Shown: positions 1 through 10,546, numbered from the stretch's first letter. The stretch is 28,640 nt of DNA from Funneliformis mosseae (GCA_910592005.1 CAJVPP010000626.1:1-28640), one strand, 5' to 3'. The notes: generated by a model not told the origin, from the letters alone. Numbers and translations are program-made.

Positions 1-132
1 ATTTTATTAATTGCTATGTATTACTGATATGTATTCATAAAATCACTAAATTTTTTCTTTCTTTTTGCTTATAACTTATCCCAAACAAAACTAATTATTA
101 ATATCAATTGATTGTAAAACTGAATCGGGAAT

Positions 133-2184
133 CTAACAATGTGAATGGTACTTTTTAACTGCGAATTCTGCTACCTGACCTGTTAAACCTTTTCGGTATA
201 CATCCATATAGCGAAATACTTTTCTTGCATATCGACAAATAGTTGTAAGTGAGACAGAATTAAGAGCTAATGGAACAGTTTTTTGTAATCCTATCCATGA
301 ATAATCACAATGTGATTGACTATATTTTTTAGCTGCACCCCAAAAGTTTTCAATATAATTGAGCTCACAATGAAACTTAGGATAAAATATTATTTGATGC
401 CCAGCTGCAGTAATGACTTCTTCTAATTGTCCCTTTTGTGCTAAAAAATCTGATTGTTAACCCATCACTTTTCGTGCTTCTTCTAACTTTAATCCCTCAT
501 TTGACTACAATTCCCTTTCAATTAAAACCTGTTTTAATCCTTTCGGTTGTCCACGCAATTTAGAAATATGATAATCTATTGGAAAGATCATGTCTTGCTG
601 AATTCCTTCACCAAAAGATGTACTGTGCATCTTTGATTGCTTCCTACTGGGATTGAGATTCATACATTTAGCAATAAGTGCATCAGCTAAAAAAGCAGTA
701 TGATTTGATGCATTATCAAATGTAAATAAGGCTTGGCATTCTGGAAAGCGTGCTTCAAATATAGGTATAACATGTTCAACCACCTGTTTTATTAAGTCCT
801 CAACTTTCCATCATCCATCATTATTTTTTCCTGAATATGTAATTACACAAGCTTCTTTAAGAGAATCATTTGATATTTATATATTATCTGAAAGTATAAG
901 TCGACCACAAACATCAGTCAAAAATTCACTGACATGGATTGAACGTCCATTACCTTTTTTTCATAATGGTTATTCTCCATTTAGAATTTAAAGACTTCGA
1001 CTTCCATCATAAGCTGAAAAGATACATTCATCATGTGTGACAAGGATAAGTGATTGTACATTTTTATCCAACCACATTATTTCTTCTAAATTGTCTTCAG
1101 AAAAAATGGGCATTCTATCCTCAAGCTGGTTCATTCGTTCTAAAAAGATTTTTCGATAAGCTACCACATCTTCTCTTTCATGCCCATCTATATATATTCC
1201 TTTCTTCACCTTAGTATATACATATCCAAGTTCATTTAAATAGCTTCTTGCAGTATTAAGATGAATAGTTGGTGGTAATGCAAATCCAATTTCTGGTAAA
1301 ATAATCTCATTCATTTGTGCCATTAATGTTTGTGAAGTAATATCCCATTTATATTTTCGAATATATGATGTTACTTGTAGAAGGATGTCTTTATCCCAAA
1401 GAAAACTCCAAGTTTTAGCATGATGTCTTCGACGAGAATAAGGAATTTTATATGTTATTACATAATCATTTGCTCATGAACGAATGCATCTGGCATGGTA
1501 TACTCCTTTTCCTGCTGCATTAGCAACAATCTCACTTGCATCCATTTTTGAATAGTTGGATTTTATAAGTTGAAGGTAAAGTTGAATGCTATTTAAGCGT
1601 ATTCAAACCTTACTATTAACTTTTTCTTTATTGAGATCTAATATTAGGTTATCAAGAGCAGTTTGAATATTATTATACCAATTACAATCCTCAATCTCAT
1701 CGTCCAACTCTTCTATATTAGTTTCATCCTTATTATCTGATTCTTCTATATTAGTTTTATTTTCATCATCTAACTCTTCTATATTAGTCTCATCAACCAA
1801 CTCCTTATTGATCTCTTCAATAGGTTTTTTGGTGTCCCAAAAGGTATGTAATGTTCGAGTTCCCTTTGCTACCTCACGCTGCTGTTGATTCTTTCTTCTT
1901 CTAGTGCGATTTGAATTTTCTATGTAACATAGTCTACGTACTTCATCAAAAGCATCTTCTTGGTAATATTTTTTCATTGCTTCATGAAGTTTTTTTACAA
2001 TTTTTGTGGTATTATCATTTTCTACCAGTTCATCATTAACATAGTCGTTATGAAAAGGAATATTATTAACATCAAGGTAATCTTCAGAATCATCAAGAGC
2101 AGATACATCATCGACATTAACTTGTATATTATTTATTTTATAGGCATTTTTTGATTGTTTTTGACGTTTTGTTAGACGGAGCAT
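133..2184 (-). pseudogene. Degraded DDE transposase, one frame with about nine internal stops
   Basis: An ancestral protein of about 680 residues reads in one unbroken frame from the ATG at 2182-2184 to a TAG at 133-135. In-frame stops lie at 1603-1605, 1474-1476, 988-990, 970-972, 961-963, 877-879, 811-813, 505-507 and 457-459. I found no frameshift. The N-terminal third is charged and acidic. The catalytic core shows three acid motifs: HDECIFSAYDG (Asp codon 1030-1032), FTFDNASNH (Asp codon 715-717) and NYIENFWG (Glu codon 349-351). The last resembles the DLNPIENLWG block of Tc1/mariner-like DDE enzymes, which cut and paste DNA. Spacings of about 105 and 122 residues are longer than in classic Tc1/mariner. 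Several stops sit where Trp, Gln or Arg is expected (DG*W, E*PL*KKGNG), which fits C-to-T/G-to-A decay. Terminal inverted repeats were not found, and the left end may lie outside the window. The transposase identity is firm; the exact superfamily is not. Confidence 0.85.
1697..1795 (-). repeat. 33-bp in-frame tandem repeat inside the transposase N-terminus
   Basis: Three copies with a period of exactly 33 bp (units begin near 1706, 1739 and 1772) encode an 11-residue acidic unit close to ETNIEELDDEN on the minus strand. The period is a multiple of three and keeps the frame, so the array expanded while the region was coding or is neutral to frame. It lies in the low-complexity acidic linker before the catalytic core. 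Confidence 0.75.
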
Positions 2185-2785
2185 ATCAATTTTCTAGTTA
2201 GCAATGGTAAGTATTAAGTTTTATTATTGATTCTTTTTACAAAAAATAAAAATTTTTTTAATCACACAATACAAAGCAAAAAATAGGATAATCACAATTA
2301 GATGATTTTTCTATTGTTTAATAATGTAACAAATGGAAATAAAATCACAAGTGTATTATAAAGAAATGTATCACAATAGAAATGTATCACAATAAAAATG
2401 TATTACTAAGAAATTATTTGTTCATTTTATTTTGTATTGAATATATTAAACTTTATGATAAACTAATCGTGATATAATAGACTATGGTACTTATAATCTG
2501 TGATGTTATTACGTGTATATGTATAAACCAATAATATTGCAAGATTATTGATCACGTGATAAAAAATCGATATTTCAAATTTTGGTCACTTAAAAATGCA
2601 TTTGTTAGGACTAGGCTATACGAACTGTATTATCATCAATTTTTAAACATGTATTTACATGAAATTTCAGTAACAGCCATCATTAAGAAAATTAATCAAA
2701 GTCATAAATATGATTAAATGCAAATTTGATGAAATATAAGCTTTATTATATAACGATATTTTTTCCTGTGTTAAAAATTAAATTC
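2185..2785. other. Non-coding interval between transposase and intron-rich pseudogene
   Basis: About 600 bases without a convincing reading frame on either strand. They hold the upstream flank of the transposase, a 16-bp tandem repeat (2362-2409) and a short palindrome GATCACGTGATA-like near 2550. No promoter or terminator could be assigned. Confidence 0.5.
2362..2409. repeat. Three copies of a 16-bp tandem repeat
   Basis: AGAAATGTATCACAAT is repeated exactly at 2362-2377 and 2378-2393. A diverged third copy, AAAAATGTATTACTAA, follows at 2394-2409. A related stretch (ATGTATTACTGATATGTATTC) occurs at the other side of the transposase near positions 16-36 in the same orientation. These could be sub-terminal repeats of the element, but paired inverted ends were not seen. 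Confidence 0.7.
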
Positions 2786-4088
2786 TGCAAGATATTATTA
2801 TTATTCACATCTTGAAAATTTTCTTTTACCTTTCGTGTGAACTAAGCATAAAAATTTTGTGAAAATAATTCAATACCAATTCAACAGTGAAGGGGGAAGG
2901 TGGTTCGTCATAATCAGAATAATCATAATCATCATCATAAATCATAAGCAGACTTATTATACGTGAATTTTTTTTTTAGGTTTTGTAGTAAATTCTTAGT
3001 ATTACCTATATGTTTTTTTAATGAAGAATTTTGAGAACATAAAGCTGAATTTTTGTGGTGTGATTTCTTGAGCTATTCAAGTACTCTAATACTATTATCT
3101 AAACCTTTCTGTGCAAAAAATAATCATTAGCAATGAGATATAACAATACAACCTAAAATCACAAAAACTTTACTTTAAGATTTCACAAGATCTTAAGAGT
3201 ATGCATTAGTTCATGATTGCTCTCCCAACTGATTGGGAGTTGAAAAGTTCTAATAAGAAACATTTAATAAACTTTTGAAATGGATAGATCAATACCCCAT
3301 ATTTGTACTGATAGTTCTATTTGCAAACAGATCAGATAAATTAATTTAAGTGCTAAATTCAAAGATTTAAAACTTAATTATTAACTTACCATGCGCATAA
3401 AAAAATCAAACTCGCAAACGTCTCATAAATTTAAATTACCATGATTATATTTTGTAATTATGTTATTAAGAAGGTCATGACAGCCCCAGTATCCCTTCAT
3501 GTGATTCTTCAGATAGTAAGGCATATCAAAGGTCAAATAACCTTCAGATAATTCTATCATATATAATCCAAGACCTTTTTCACCAAAGGATTCGAAAAAA
3601 CTATCAACTTTCATACCAAGGAGTCTATCATTAACAGGTTTAAGATCACGTTATAATAATCGCTGATTTGTGCTGGCCTTAGAATAAACCTCTTCACTAT
3701 TTTTAAATTTTAATATTATGAAAAAAGATGAAATGAAAATCAACTATAAATTTGTTATTAAAATTGAGAAATATACGGTACATATATAGCATGACCAGTT
3801 ACTGCATTTGCAAGATACTGTAAAATCAGGTGAATCATGAGTAAACCTAAAATTGCCTCATTTTTATTCCTGCTATAAAAAGCTGATCCAGTGTTGAATA
3901 CGTTTTTGCACTTTCAAAATAAGTTAAATTAACAAATAAAAGATGAAATAATAAATATGCACTATCTTTGCAAAAATAAAATATACTTACAACCATGTAA
4001 GAACATCTGTTACAAATATCATTTCATTATTTGTTTCATGATCAAATTTGATATTACAAAGAAATTTTTTATACTCAATTAATGTGTC

Positions 4089-4157
4089 CTGTTATTAATT
4101 AATAAAAAAATGTAAATAATAATTTTATTAAAAAATACAATGCTAATATGTACTTAC
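4089..4157 (-). other. 69-nt spliceosomal intron still readable in the pseudogene
   Basis: On the minus strand GTAAGT at 4157-4152 and AG at 4090-4089 bound an AT-rich 69-nt intron. Removing it joins MKNLFNTLLET to LIEYKKFLCNIK in a frame that stays open to the next donor (GTAAGT, from 3990). The intact splice sites show the copy arose from genomic DNA and not from an mRNA. Confidence 0.75.
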
Positions 4158-5128
4158 AGTCTCTAATAGTGTATTAAACAGATTTTTCATATTGGGTGAT
4201 AAATTATAATCTGGATATTCAATGGTGGCTTGTAAATAATCCTAATCATTTAGTTAAATCCATTCAGGTCTATGAACTTTTGTACCAATACGTATAATTT
4301 CTAGATATGACAAGCTGAATATATAAATGGACAAGTTAATGTGTTAGATCAAAGATAAGAGAAGTAGTAAAAAACATAAAACTTACTGTAATTTATGTAG
4401 GTCTTCAGGACCACGAATTACTTCGTTTATAGATTTGCAGGAAGGCAATATCTAAATATCACTTGGGCTGTCTTCGTTAGGATACTTTTTTAAATATTTT
4501 TTAATGGGTTTCTACTTCTCCAATTCTTCCAATTCTATGTTTAGATCTACCTCATAGTTGCTATAATCTAACTCATCATCCTCACAACTATCCATGTTTT
4601 TTTCATTTTCAGTATATTTTCTGCTGGTGATTTTGACCTGTTCACATAACAAGTAGAAAATTAATTCACTTCTCATCATAGGGTTGCATTCTATATATAT
4701 TTCAGCTGAGCCAACCGATTTAATGTCTTGTAGATACAATAAACAGTCATTAAAAAATGCTACATAAATTCAAAGTGACATACAACTTTACCATTATACT
4801 GACCTTTTTTGAGAGAGATAAGGGTAGATTTATTTTTGTTTTTATCGAATGGGTTAAAAATCATCATCAGACTAAATATATGAAAGAGTTAAAACTACCT
4901 TAATAAGACAGCCAATATTTTGTAGATTTTCGCAACTTATAGAAAAATGCATTTTTATATCTTTTCCTGTTTTCTTTTAGAATTATCAACCATTTCTGAA
5001 TTAATCAGAGAATTTATAGTACTCTTGGTAATTGTTAGGTTGTATAGATTAACTGAGGGTTTACTAGCTGATTCACTTTTCTTAGATTCTAACCAATTTC
5101 TGAATTCTTTATGATCAGTCTGATCAAT

Positions 5129-5428
5129 CTAGAATAAATATTTAGAAAATTTAATAATAAATATTCTTGACTAGTGACTTAAAAAATTTTCCGTTTGATT
5201 TTCATTCTATCAAGTCACCCTGCAAGCTTAACATCAGTAAGCCCGCAGTTCACCTAATGCAAGTATTGGGTTACCCCTCAGGTTTGAACATCAGACAAGC
5301 TCACAGTTTGTCTATACTTCAACACTTACTTTATAGCTCGACCCGCAGTCTTGAATGATAGAGAGCCTACAGATCCTTACCACGCCACTTATTTCTTTGC
5401 ATTTCTAAAAAAAAGCTCTTATACTTAC
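5129..5428 (-). other. 300-nt intron enlarged by a GC-richer insert
   Basis: Donor GTAAGT (5428-5423) and acceptor TATTCTAG (AG at 5130-5129) flank about 300 nt, far longer than the other introns here (about 65-75 nt). The extra length is mostly a block with roughly 40-47% GC. Splicing would join a DRHK-ending exon to IDQTDHKEF. The host gene is itself a pseudogene. Confidence 0.6.
5160..5400. repeat. GC-richer insert, possible SINE-like element
   Basis: The block is markedly richer in G+C than its neighbours (28 of 60 bases in 5221-5280). On the minus strand TGGCGTGGTAAGG (near 5375) resembles a Pol III A box, and GTTCAAACC (near 5285) resembles a B box, about 90 nt apart. No poly-A tail or convincing target duplication was seen. 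It could instead be a fragment of another repeat or a structured RNA gene. The open frame at 5167-5358 on the plus strand shows no protein character. Confidence 0.35.
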
Positions 5429-5867
5429 CTTATGCCTATCTAGAAACAGTCATGCCTTATCATAACTTAGGCCTTTCAATATTTTGAGACTATTAACTAT
5501 GGTCTATAGAAATAGAAGATAAATCTCTATTTTTCGATAGAATATTTTCTCTTCGTATTCCTCTAAAAACTCGAGAATATCCCATTTCGTAGTTTTCAAT
5601 CGAAATATTTGTGTACTCTGTTAATTATGCTTATTTGTAGACTATAAAAAAATACGTCAAGAAAGCGTGTGATTTTTGTGATGAGATTTTTGATTAAATG
5701 TTACAATCAGTTTTCTAAATAAGAATTTTTAACCAATTATATTGCAAAATAAAGAGACTATTATAAAGTCACGAGACAACTATTAAATAAGTGCTCATGA
5801 TAATCACTAAATTTTTTTATAATTACTAGATTAGTTTGGTGAATATTGCGGAATAATATCTTTGCTA

Positions 5868-6376
5868 TCACGTGGCTACGATTGCAAACTTGAATTTATT
5901 ACTTGAAGAGTTACAGCTAAGATAATATTCTAACTTATTTTGAGATAATAACTTTGCTAATTTAGGATCATATGGAAGCTGATTCCCATTTCTACAGTAT
6001 CATGAGCCATGTAATCTATAATTCCCATATTTTTCATCACAAATAGGGATGACGCTAAGTAGATACATTATAATTATCAATCTCTCTGAAACTATTTCAG
6101 AATTTCAAGTATGAGAAGTGCTCTAAGACAGATTTGATAATTAATTCTGGATCCAGTCTGGCTTCGAAAGTGATGGGCTTAAAATCAGAGGCTTGAGGTT
6201 TTTCTGATATACTTATTCACAGCTTCTGATAATTGTCATAATTCATTTTCAGTTTCTTTTTTATATCTTTTGTATAATTTGAAACGAATCTTATCTGTCA
6301 AAATACTTAGTAACCCAGTTAATTTGGCATGTCAATCTAGATAATTAGCGGTTAGTATTTTAACAGACTCAGTCAT
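5868..6376 (-). pseudogene. Small zinc-knuckle family gene, degraded
   Basis: The start ATG is at 6374-6376 (MTESVKILTANYLD). Protein-like sequence runs through a frameshift and several stops to TGA at 5868-5870. Readable blocks include KPITFEARLDPELIIKSVLE, a block ending DEKYGNYRLHGS, and a C-terminus with LEYYLSCNSSSNKFKFAIV. The context of the middle block suggests a lost Cys-x-x-Cys knuckle just before DEKYG. I recall similar C-terminal domains attached to many expanded Rhizophagus proteins; their function is unknown. It starts about 105 bp after the next gene upstream ends, on the same strand. Confidence 0.55.
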
Positions 6377-8118
6377 TTTCTTTTTTATATGATTGCAGAC
6401 AATTCAAATCCCTTTTTCTCATATAGACTATTCATATGAAAAAAAAGATTAAATTTTCCAGACTATTATAAAGAGATGAGATTATACAACTATCTCAATT
6501 TCACACTATTCACATTTAATAAAGTAAAATTCTGCTTTATACCTACCTTCTATTTCTTTATCATCATGACCTAATTTGCATAATGGGCAGATATAGTTTC
6601 CGCATGATGTCTCATCATTAATCCCATAATAATCAAAATTTTCACTACTATATTCTCTATATAGATTAGGATATTGATCTAATATCTTATTGCGAAAATA
6701 GGAATAATCATAAGCTAGCTTAAATTGGGATGCAAATAATACACTTGCTTGAAACATGTCTGATGAAATCATTTCTGGTGAAGCATTTGGCTAAGAGAAT
6801 GCTAGTATTCCAGCTAGTATAGTTTGAGATGCATTTACAATTTTTTCGCTAATTATACGACTCATGCTTAGCAGTATGATTGGAGTAGTTGTATCACTAG
6901 TAATCATTTCTAAAGTCATATGACTCTGATTATAAACATTGTTTACGGTTTTATTGGTGATAGTTAAGTTCACTCAATCTATAATATATTGAATTTGAAG
7001 ATTAGTGAGTTTGGAAATATTATCAGTACTATAGATAACCCGATTAATTATATATCATCCTATACCTTTAATCTTTTTTAGAGTTATAGAATCATAATCA
7101 TATCTAAATAGCTTATTGATCTTCCTTACTTTGCTTGTTATCTTATGTAAATATTCATCAAAAACATCTGAAAGGTATAATTTCATTTTATTATAAATCT
7201 GAAACCTTGCTATCTTATTCTTAAAATTTTTATCTTCAGATCTGAACTTTATGATCTTATTTTTGAATCTTTCAGAGTAGCGACCCTAAGATGAAATCTC
7301 TTTCTGCTTAGCTTTAATTGAATTTTCCTTACTATACTCGCTTGATGAAATAAATATGCAATCTCTTCTATAACAGGTAAAGAATTAGAATGCTCTCTAT
7401 CAATAAATTCAGTATTAATAAATTCCTCTAGAAATCATCTACCAGAAATCCTTGTAATAAGTCTCATAAAATTTCAGTTACTAAGCCTGAATCTGATTCT
7501 TTCTGAAAAACATACTCATTAAGTCTTTCAGGCATTTTTTGCACAGAGTCTTTCAATGAAATCTTTTCTTGATCGTGAATAATGTTCATAGTTTTGTGTT
7601 ACTTTTGTTTTCATTATGATTTCTTAGAGAAGTTTCTGTAACACATGATAAGTTAGAAGAGACAGTTGACTCACGTTAAATTTTTTTTCTCTCTTTTACA
7701 TTACCTTATCTCATCACTAACCCTTTCTTATGTAACTCATCAAAGAAATCATCTGTTTCTTTATCCTCTAATGACTTAGTTTCTGTGCGAATAGGTTTGT
7801 ATACATTAGAATTAAATGTACTATTAGATGTATTTAATGGGTTTGCCATCTTTCTAGTTTATCCAGATGAACAACATTATTAGAGTTTTCGTTAGAGCTG
7901 GTATTGGCTGATAATTGTTTGATTTTCTTGATATTATTAACATGTAATTCTTGCGAACTATGACTGTTAGACGGGGTGTTCAAGCAGTCTATTCTTTTTA
8001 ATTGAGTAATAATCTTTCAACAGTTTATAAGCTTTAACTCAGATAATTTATCAAAGTATTTATATTATTACAACAAGTTATGATTCAACAGATTATCAGT
8101 AGTATGTATTTATAAATA

Positions 8119-8290
8119 CAGTCAACTCTTGTTATAGCGAACTCTTGATATAACGAATTTTTTGAACAAATATAATAAAAATACTTTTGTTATAGTGAAT
8201 TGGCTAATTAAATCTCTTAAAATCTTCACTATAACCTTATAGCAAAGTTGAAGTCTAGAATATAGAGTTCATTATAACAAGAGTTGACTG
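8119..8290. mobile_element. 172-bp MITE of the pogo/Tigger (Tc1/mariner) type
   Basis: The element starts CAGTCAACTCTTGTTATAGC and ends with its reverse complement, GTTATAACAAGAG...GACTG-like. The terminal inverted repeats match 25 of 27 bases: 18 identical bases, then GC versus AT, then 7 identical bases. A TA dinucleotide flanks each side (8117-8118 and 8291-8292), the target duplication of Tc1/mariner elements. The TIR pattern CAGT...GTTATAACGAA is typical of pogo/Tigger. It has no coding capacity and is therefore non-autonomous. It landed inside the coiled-coil pseudogene. Confidence 0.9.
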
Positions 8291-8299
8291 TATTGTGTT

Positions 8300-8535
8300 T
8301 ATTCATGAGTAAAATAATAATAAAGATGAAGAAAAAGAAGAAAAGTAAAAGAAAATAAAGACGAAAAATAAGAAAGAGAAAAAAATAAAATACTAAAATT
8401 AAAAGGTGATGCGGTAGGCCAGTTACCTCTAAAACTACTAAAACTATATTATCAAGTTCCTATCGGTCTCTCTCTTTTACATAAACTAAAAAACTACCTA
8501 TTTATATAAAATAAATTACATAGAGAAATATAACT
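8300..8535. other. Purine-rich low-complexity stretch and unassigned spacer
   Basis: Bases 8310-8400 are an A/G-rich low-complexity run (AAGAAAAAGAAGAAAAG-like). The following 130 bases, including GGTGATGCGGTAGGCCAG, show no clear reading frame. The stretch sits between the MITE and the minisatellite in the linker of the coiled-coil pseudogene and may be an intron or a further insertion. Confidence 0.4.
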
Positions 8536-8679
8536 AACATGTCTAATATATCAACTATGTCTAATATGTCAACTATATCTAATATATCAACCATGTTAAC
8601 TATGTCTAATATGTTAGTTATGTTACATATGTCACATATGTCTGACATGTCGTATATGTCAGTTATGTCAAATCAGTCA
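8536..8679. repeat. 9-bp minisatellite, 16 units
   Basis: Sixteen consecutive 9-mers of the form AACATGTCT / AATATATCA / ACTATGTCT run without an indel from 8536 to 8679. In one minus frame they encode a run of Asp-Ile-x triplets (DIVDILDIVDIL-like), but this frame is shifted by one relative to the coiled-coil segment upstream. The unit length is a multiple of three, so the array could have been an in-frame protein repeat before a frameshift. Confidence 0.85.
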
Positions 8680-9105
8680 ATTTTCTGCACTATATAAGTT
8701 GTATTACATTCATCCGTTCACAATATCATTATCCATTTTGGTAATAAGGTTGATCTTTTCTTTATCTCTCTGCTCTAGTCTCGTGAATCTAGCTTCATAT
8801 TCTTTCAAAGTACACCTTAACTTTGCATTCTCAGCCTTGATCTCTGCATTCTCATCCATAACCTTGATATATTTGGCCTTAACCTCAACATTCTCAGCCT
8901 TAAGCTTAATGATGCATTGTCTCAATGAATCAAGTTCAGATGACATGATAATATTTTAATACTCTATAATACTAGTATTCAAAATCAAAAAATAAGTAGG
9001 TCATTTTGGCTGATCATGAATATTGTTCACAGTTTTGCTAAGAAATTTTTTACTATTACATGCAAAATTAAATACAAATGTTTAGAAAGTAGTCCAGAAT
9101 ACATA

Positions 9106-10196
9106 TTATTTTTTGATAATTTTTTTGATCCTAGCCCTCTTACTAGCTAGAGAACTATCTACACTAATACGGTCCTTTAGCTATCGCTTATAAGAAAGAT
9201 ACCATCCAGAATATATATGATAAAGTGCTATTCTGTGTCTATGATCACAATACTATAAATGTAGTCAAAATAGTCATTCCCAAATACTTGATCTGCAGTC
9301 TATTTCTTTTTATTTATTTGAAATACACTTTTGAGTTGTGCTAAATTCTAAGAGATATAATACATCACTTTTTTAGTCTTCTTATTTTGAAACCAATAGA
9401 CTGATAAGATAAATAGACTTATTTAAGCATATCTAATCTTAATATTGCGAGGTTTTCTTTCAATAATACAGAGGAGCTCTTTTAAATTTTTAATTGTGTA
9501 GTCTACTCAACCTGTCACGTTCTCATTGGAAATATCCTTTTAAAATACTATAAATATATCTTAGAAGGTAAGTTTTTAGCTATAGTGATTGATACATAGA
9601 AAATTGATGAAATAAATTCACAGCATGTTGCCTTATTAGTGTTAGTCATAGTTTTCGTATTAGATAATTTAAAACTATATCGTCTATGCAATAACAAAAA
9701 GCTTTATCATCATTATTAATTTCCTCGAAAACTATAAAGGGAAAAATAAGTTATATTTACAATAATCAATTTCAGAGTAAAGTAAAATTAAGAGTAATCA
9801 TGTATTAGGAGTAAATTGTTTTATACTCGTTATATTTTCCCCATTGATCTTATTTTTACGTAACATCTCTTTCAAGTTGTCAAGAGTTTTAAGAAAAAAA
9901 TAGTTTCATAATTTCTGGTTAAGGCTTTCAATAAATTCTACAAGAACAGTTGTAGGCCCTCCTTTCATACCATATCACTCAAGTTTTTCTTCAGTTAATT
10001 TAAGAAAGGAATGACAAGAAATTTTCTCTTTATAAAGAATTTTAATATCATTTTTATCGAATTTTAAGTCTTTTCTTTTCAGATAATTGATGAGCTTTTC
10101 CATATTAAATTCCTTAACCACATCTGACATTGTTCAAGAAGAAATTTCTTCCATTATTGAGACGGGTAAAGTAGGTGAAGAAGCTTGTGAAGACAT
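9106..10196 (-). pseudogene. SAM-domain expanded-family gene, degraded
   Basis: The start ATG at 10194-10196 gives MSSQASSPTLPVSIMEEISS, then TGA at 10134-10136. A sterile-alpha-motif-like domain follows: MEKLINYLKRKDLKFDK, then ISCHSFLKLTEEKLE, stop at 9975-9977, then YGMKGGPTTVLVEFIESL. SAM domains usually mediate protein-protein contacts. A likely intron ends at AG 9733-9732 (TTTATAG before TTCGAGGAAATT), and its donor appears mutated. Downstream blocks include AFCYCIDDIVL, CEFISSIFYVSITIAKN, VDYTIKNLKELLCIIE and a basic C-terminus (LKDRISVDSSLASKRARIKK) ending at TAA 9106-9108. I recall this as one of the most numerous Rhizophagus families. The C-terminal half may be nuclease-like, but no active site can be read here. 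Multiple stops and frameshifts make it non-functional. Confidence 0.7.
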
Positions 10197-10546
10197 AGTT
10201 TTTATATATGTGAGTTTATGCTTATGAAAAATATGTATTTGACTGCAGTTACAGGTAAAGTTAGTTTATGGATATAAAAGTATTTTTTGTTTCTAAAGTA
10301 AAGCGTTTGGGTAGAAATGATAGATTTTTTTTGTATCAATTCATAATACATTATTTACCTAATATATATATGCAATTAAGATGTAATATGGGATTATCAG
10401 GTAATTATATTACATCATTATATGTGACATTTTTTAAGATTTACGATAAGAACATAATATATGCTTTATTTAAAAAATTGCTTATAATATATAAAAATTG
10501 GCCGTTAAGGCACTTTATATAACTATATCGCTATTACATTTCACTA
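10197..10546. other. Non-coding gap between Crinkler-like and SAM-like pseudogenes
   Basis: About 350 bases with no recognisable protein on the minus strand. A plus-strand open frame at 10268-10522 (84 codons) is rich in Phe, Ile and Tyr, as expected of AT-rich DNA by chance. It may hold the promoter remains of the SAM-domain gene, but no motif can be named. Confidence 0.4.

Larger units (their letters stand above)
2826..5617 (-). pseudogene. Intron-rich uncharacterised gene, degraded (at least seven exons)
   Basis: Minus-strand exons with protein-like content are separated by GT-AG introns. Clear exons include 5429-5617 (TTKWDILEFLEEYEEK), about 4910-5128 (HKEFRNWLESKKSESASK), the exon around 4512-4739 (IKSVGSAEIYIECNP), the exons either side of an intron at 4089-4157, the exon holding 3423-3614 (ESFGEKGLGLYMIELSEG), about 3174-3316 (FQLPISWESNHELMHTLK), and a last part ending near 2826 (DYDEPPSPFTVELVLNYF). 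Donors match GTAAGT at 5428, 4157 and 3990. In-frame stops interrupt most exons, for example in VLE*LKK and DKA*LFLD. I recall this as a Rhizophagus-expanded family of unknown function; no catalytic motif was recognised. The first exon upstream of 5617 and the true 3' end are uncertain. Confidence 0.6.
6482..8946 (-). pseudogene. Coiled-coil / zinc-knuckle expanded-family gene, degraded
   Basis: The N-terminus (8946-8710) is a regular coiled coil, MSSELDSLRQCIIKLKAENV onward, rich in Glu, Lys and Leu heptads. A linker follows with a 9-bp repeat and a MITE inserted. Coding continues with blocks such as SLEDKETDDFFDELHKKG (about 7785-7720), an EEFINTEF helical block, ISKLTNLQIQYIID (near 7000), an ASQFKLAYDYSYFRNKILDQ stretch (6720-6660) and a zinc-knuckle-like CPLCKLGHDDKEI before the stop at 6482-6484. 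At least six stops and several frameshifts are seen. I recognise the order coiled coil, DDFFDE helix, conserved core and C-P-L-C knuckle from a large Rhizophagus family of unknown role. Loss is complete: no open stretch exceeds 90 codons. Confidence 0.65.

Noticed and set aside
1960..2154. 64-codon plus-strand open frame over the transposase N-terminus
   Set aside because: It is antisense to a clear transposase frame and is made mostly of Phe, Ile and Tyr, as expected of the complement of Lys/Asn/Asp-rich coding DNA.
1..2600. Terminal inverted repeats for the transposase
   Set aside because: Similar ATGTATTACT motifs occur on both sides but in direct, not inverted, orientation, and the left flank is cut by the window, so no element ends are claimed.
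3353..3389. 37-nt intron candidate in the intron-rich pseudogene
   Set aside because: It is too short for a spliceosomal intron. A 73-nt intron from the same donor to AG at 3318-3317 leads to better coding sequence.
8699..8959. 86-codon plus-strand open frame
   Set aside because: It is the exact antisense of the coiled-coil segment. Its Ser/Leu richness is the complement of Glu/Lys codons.
10268..10522. 84-codon plus-strand open frame
   Set aside because: Composition is that of AT-rich random sequence (Ile, Phe, Tyr, Lys), with no domain or neighbour support. It is a remote possibility only.
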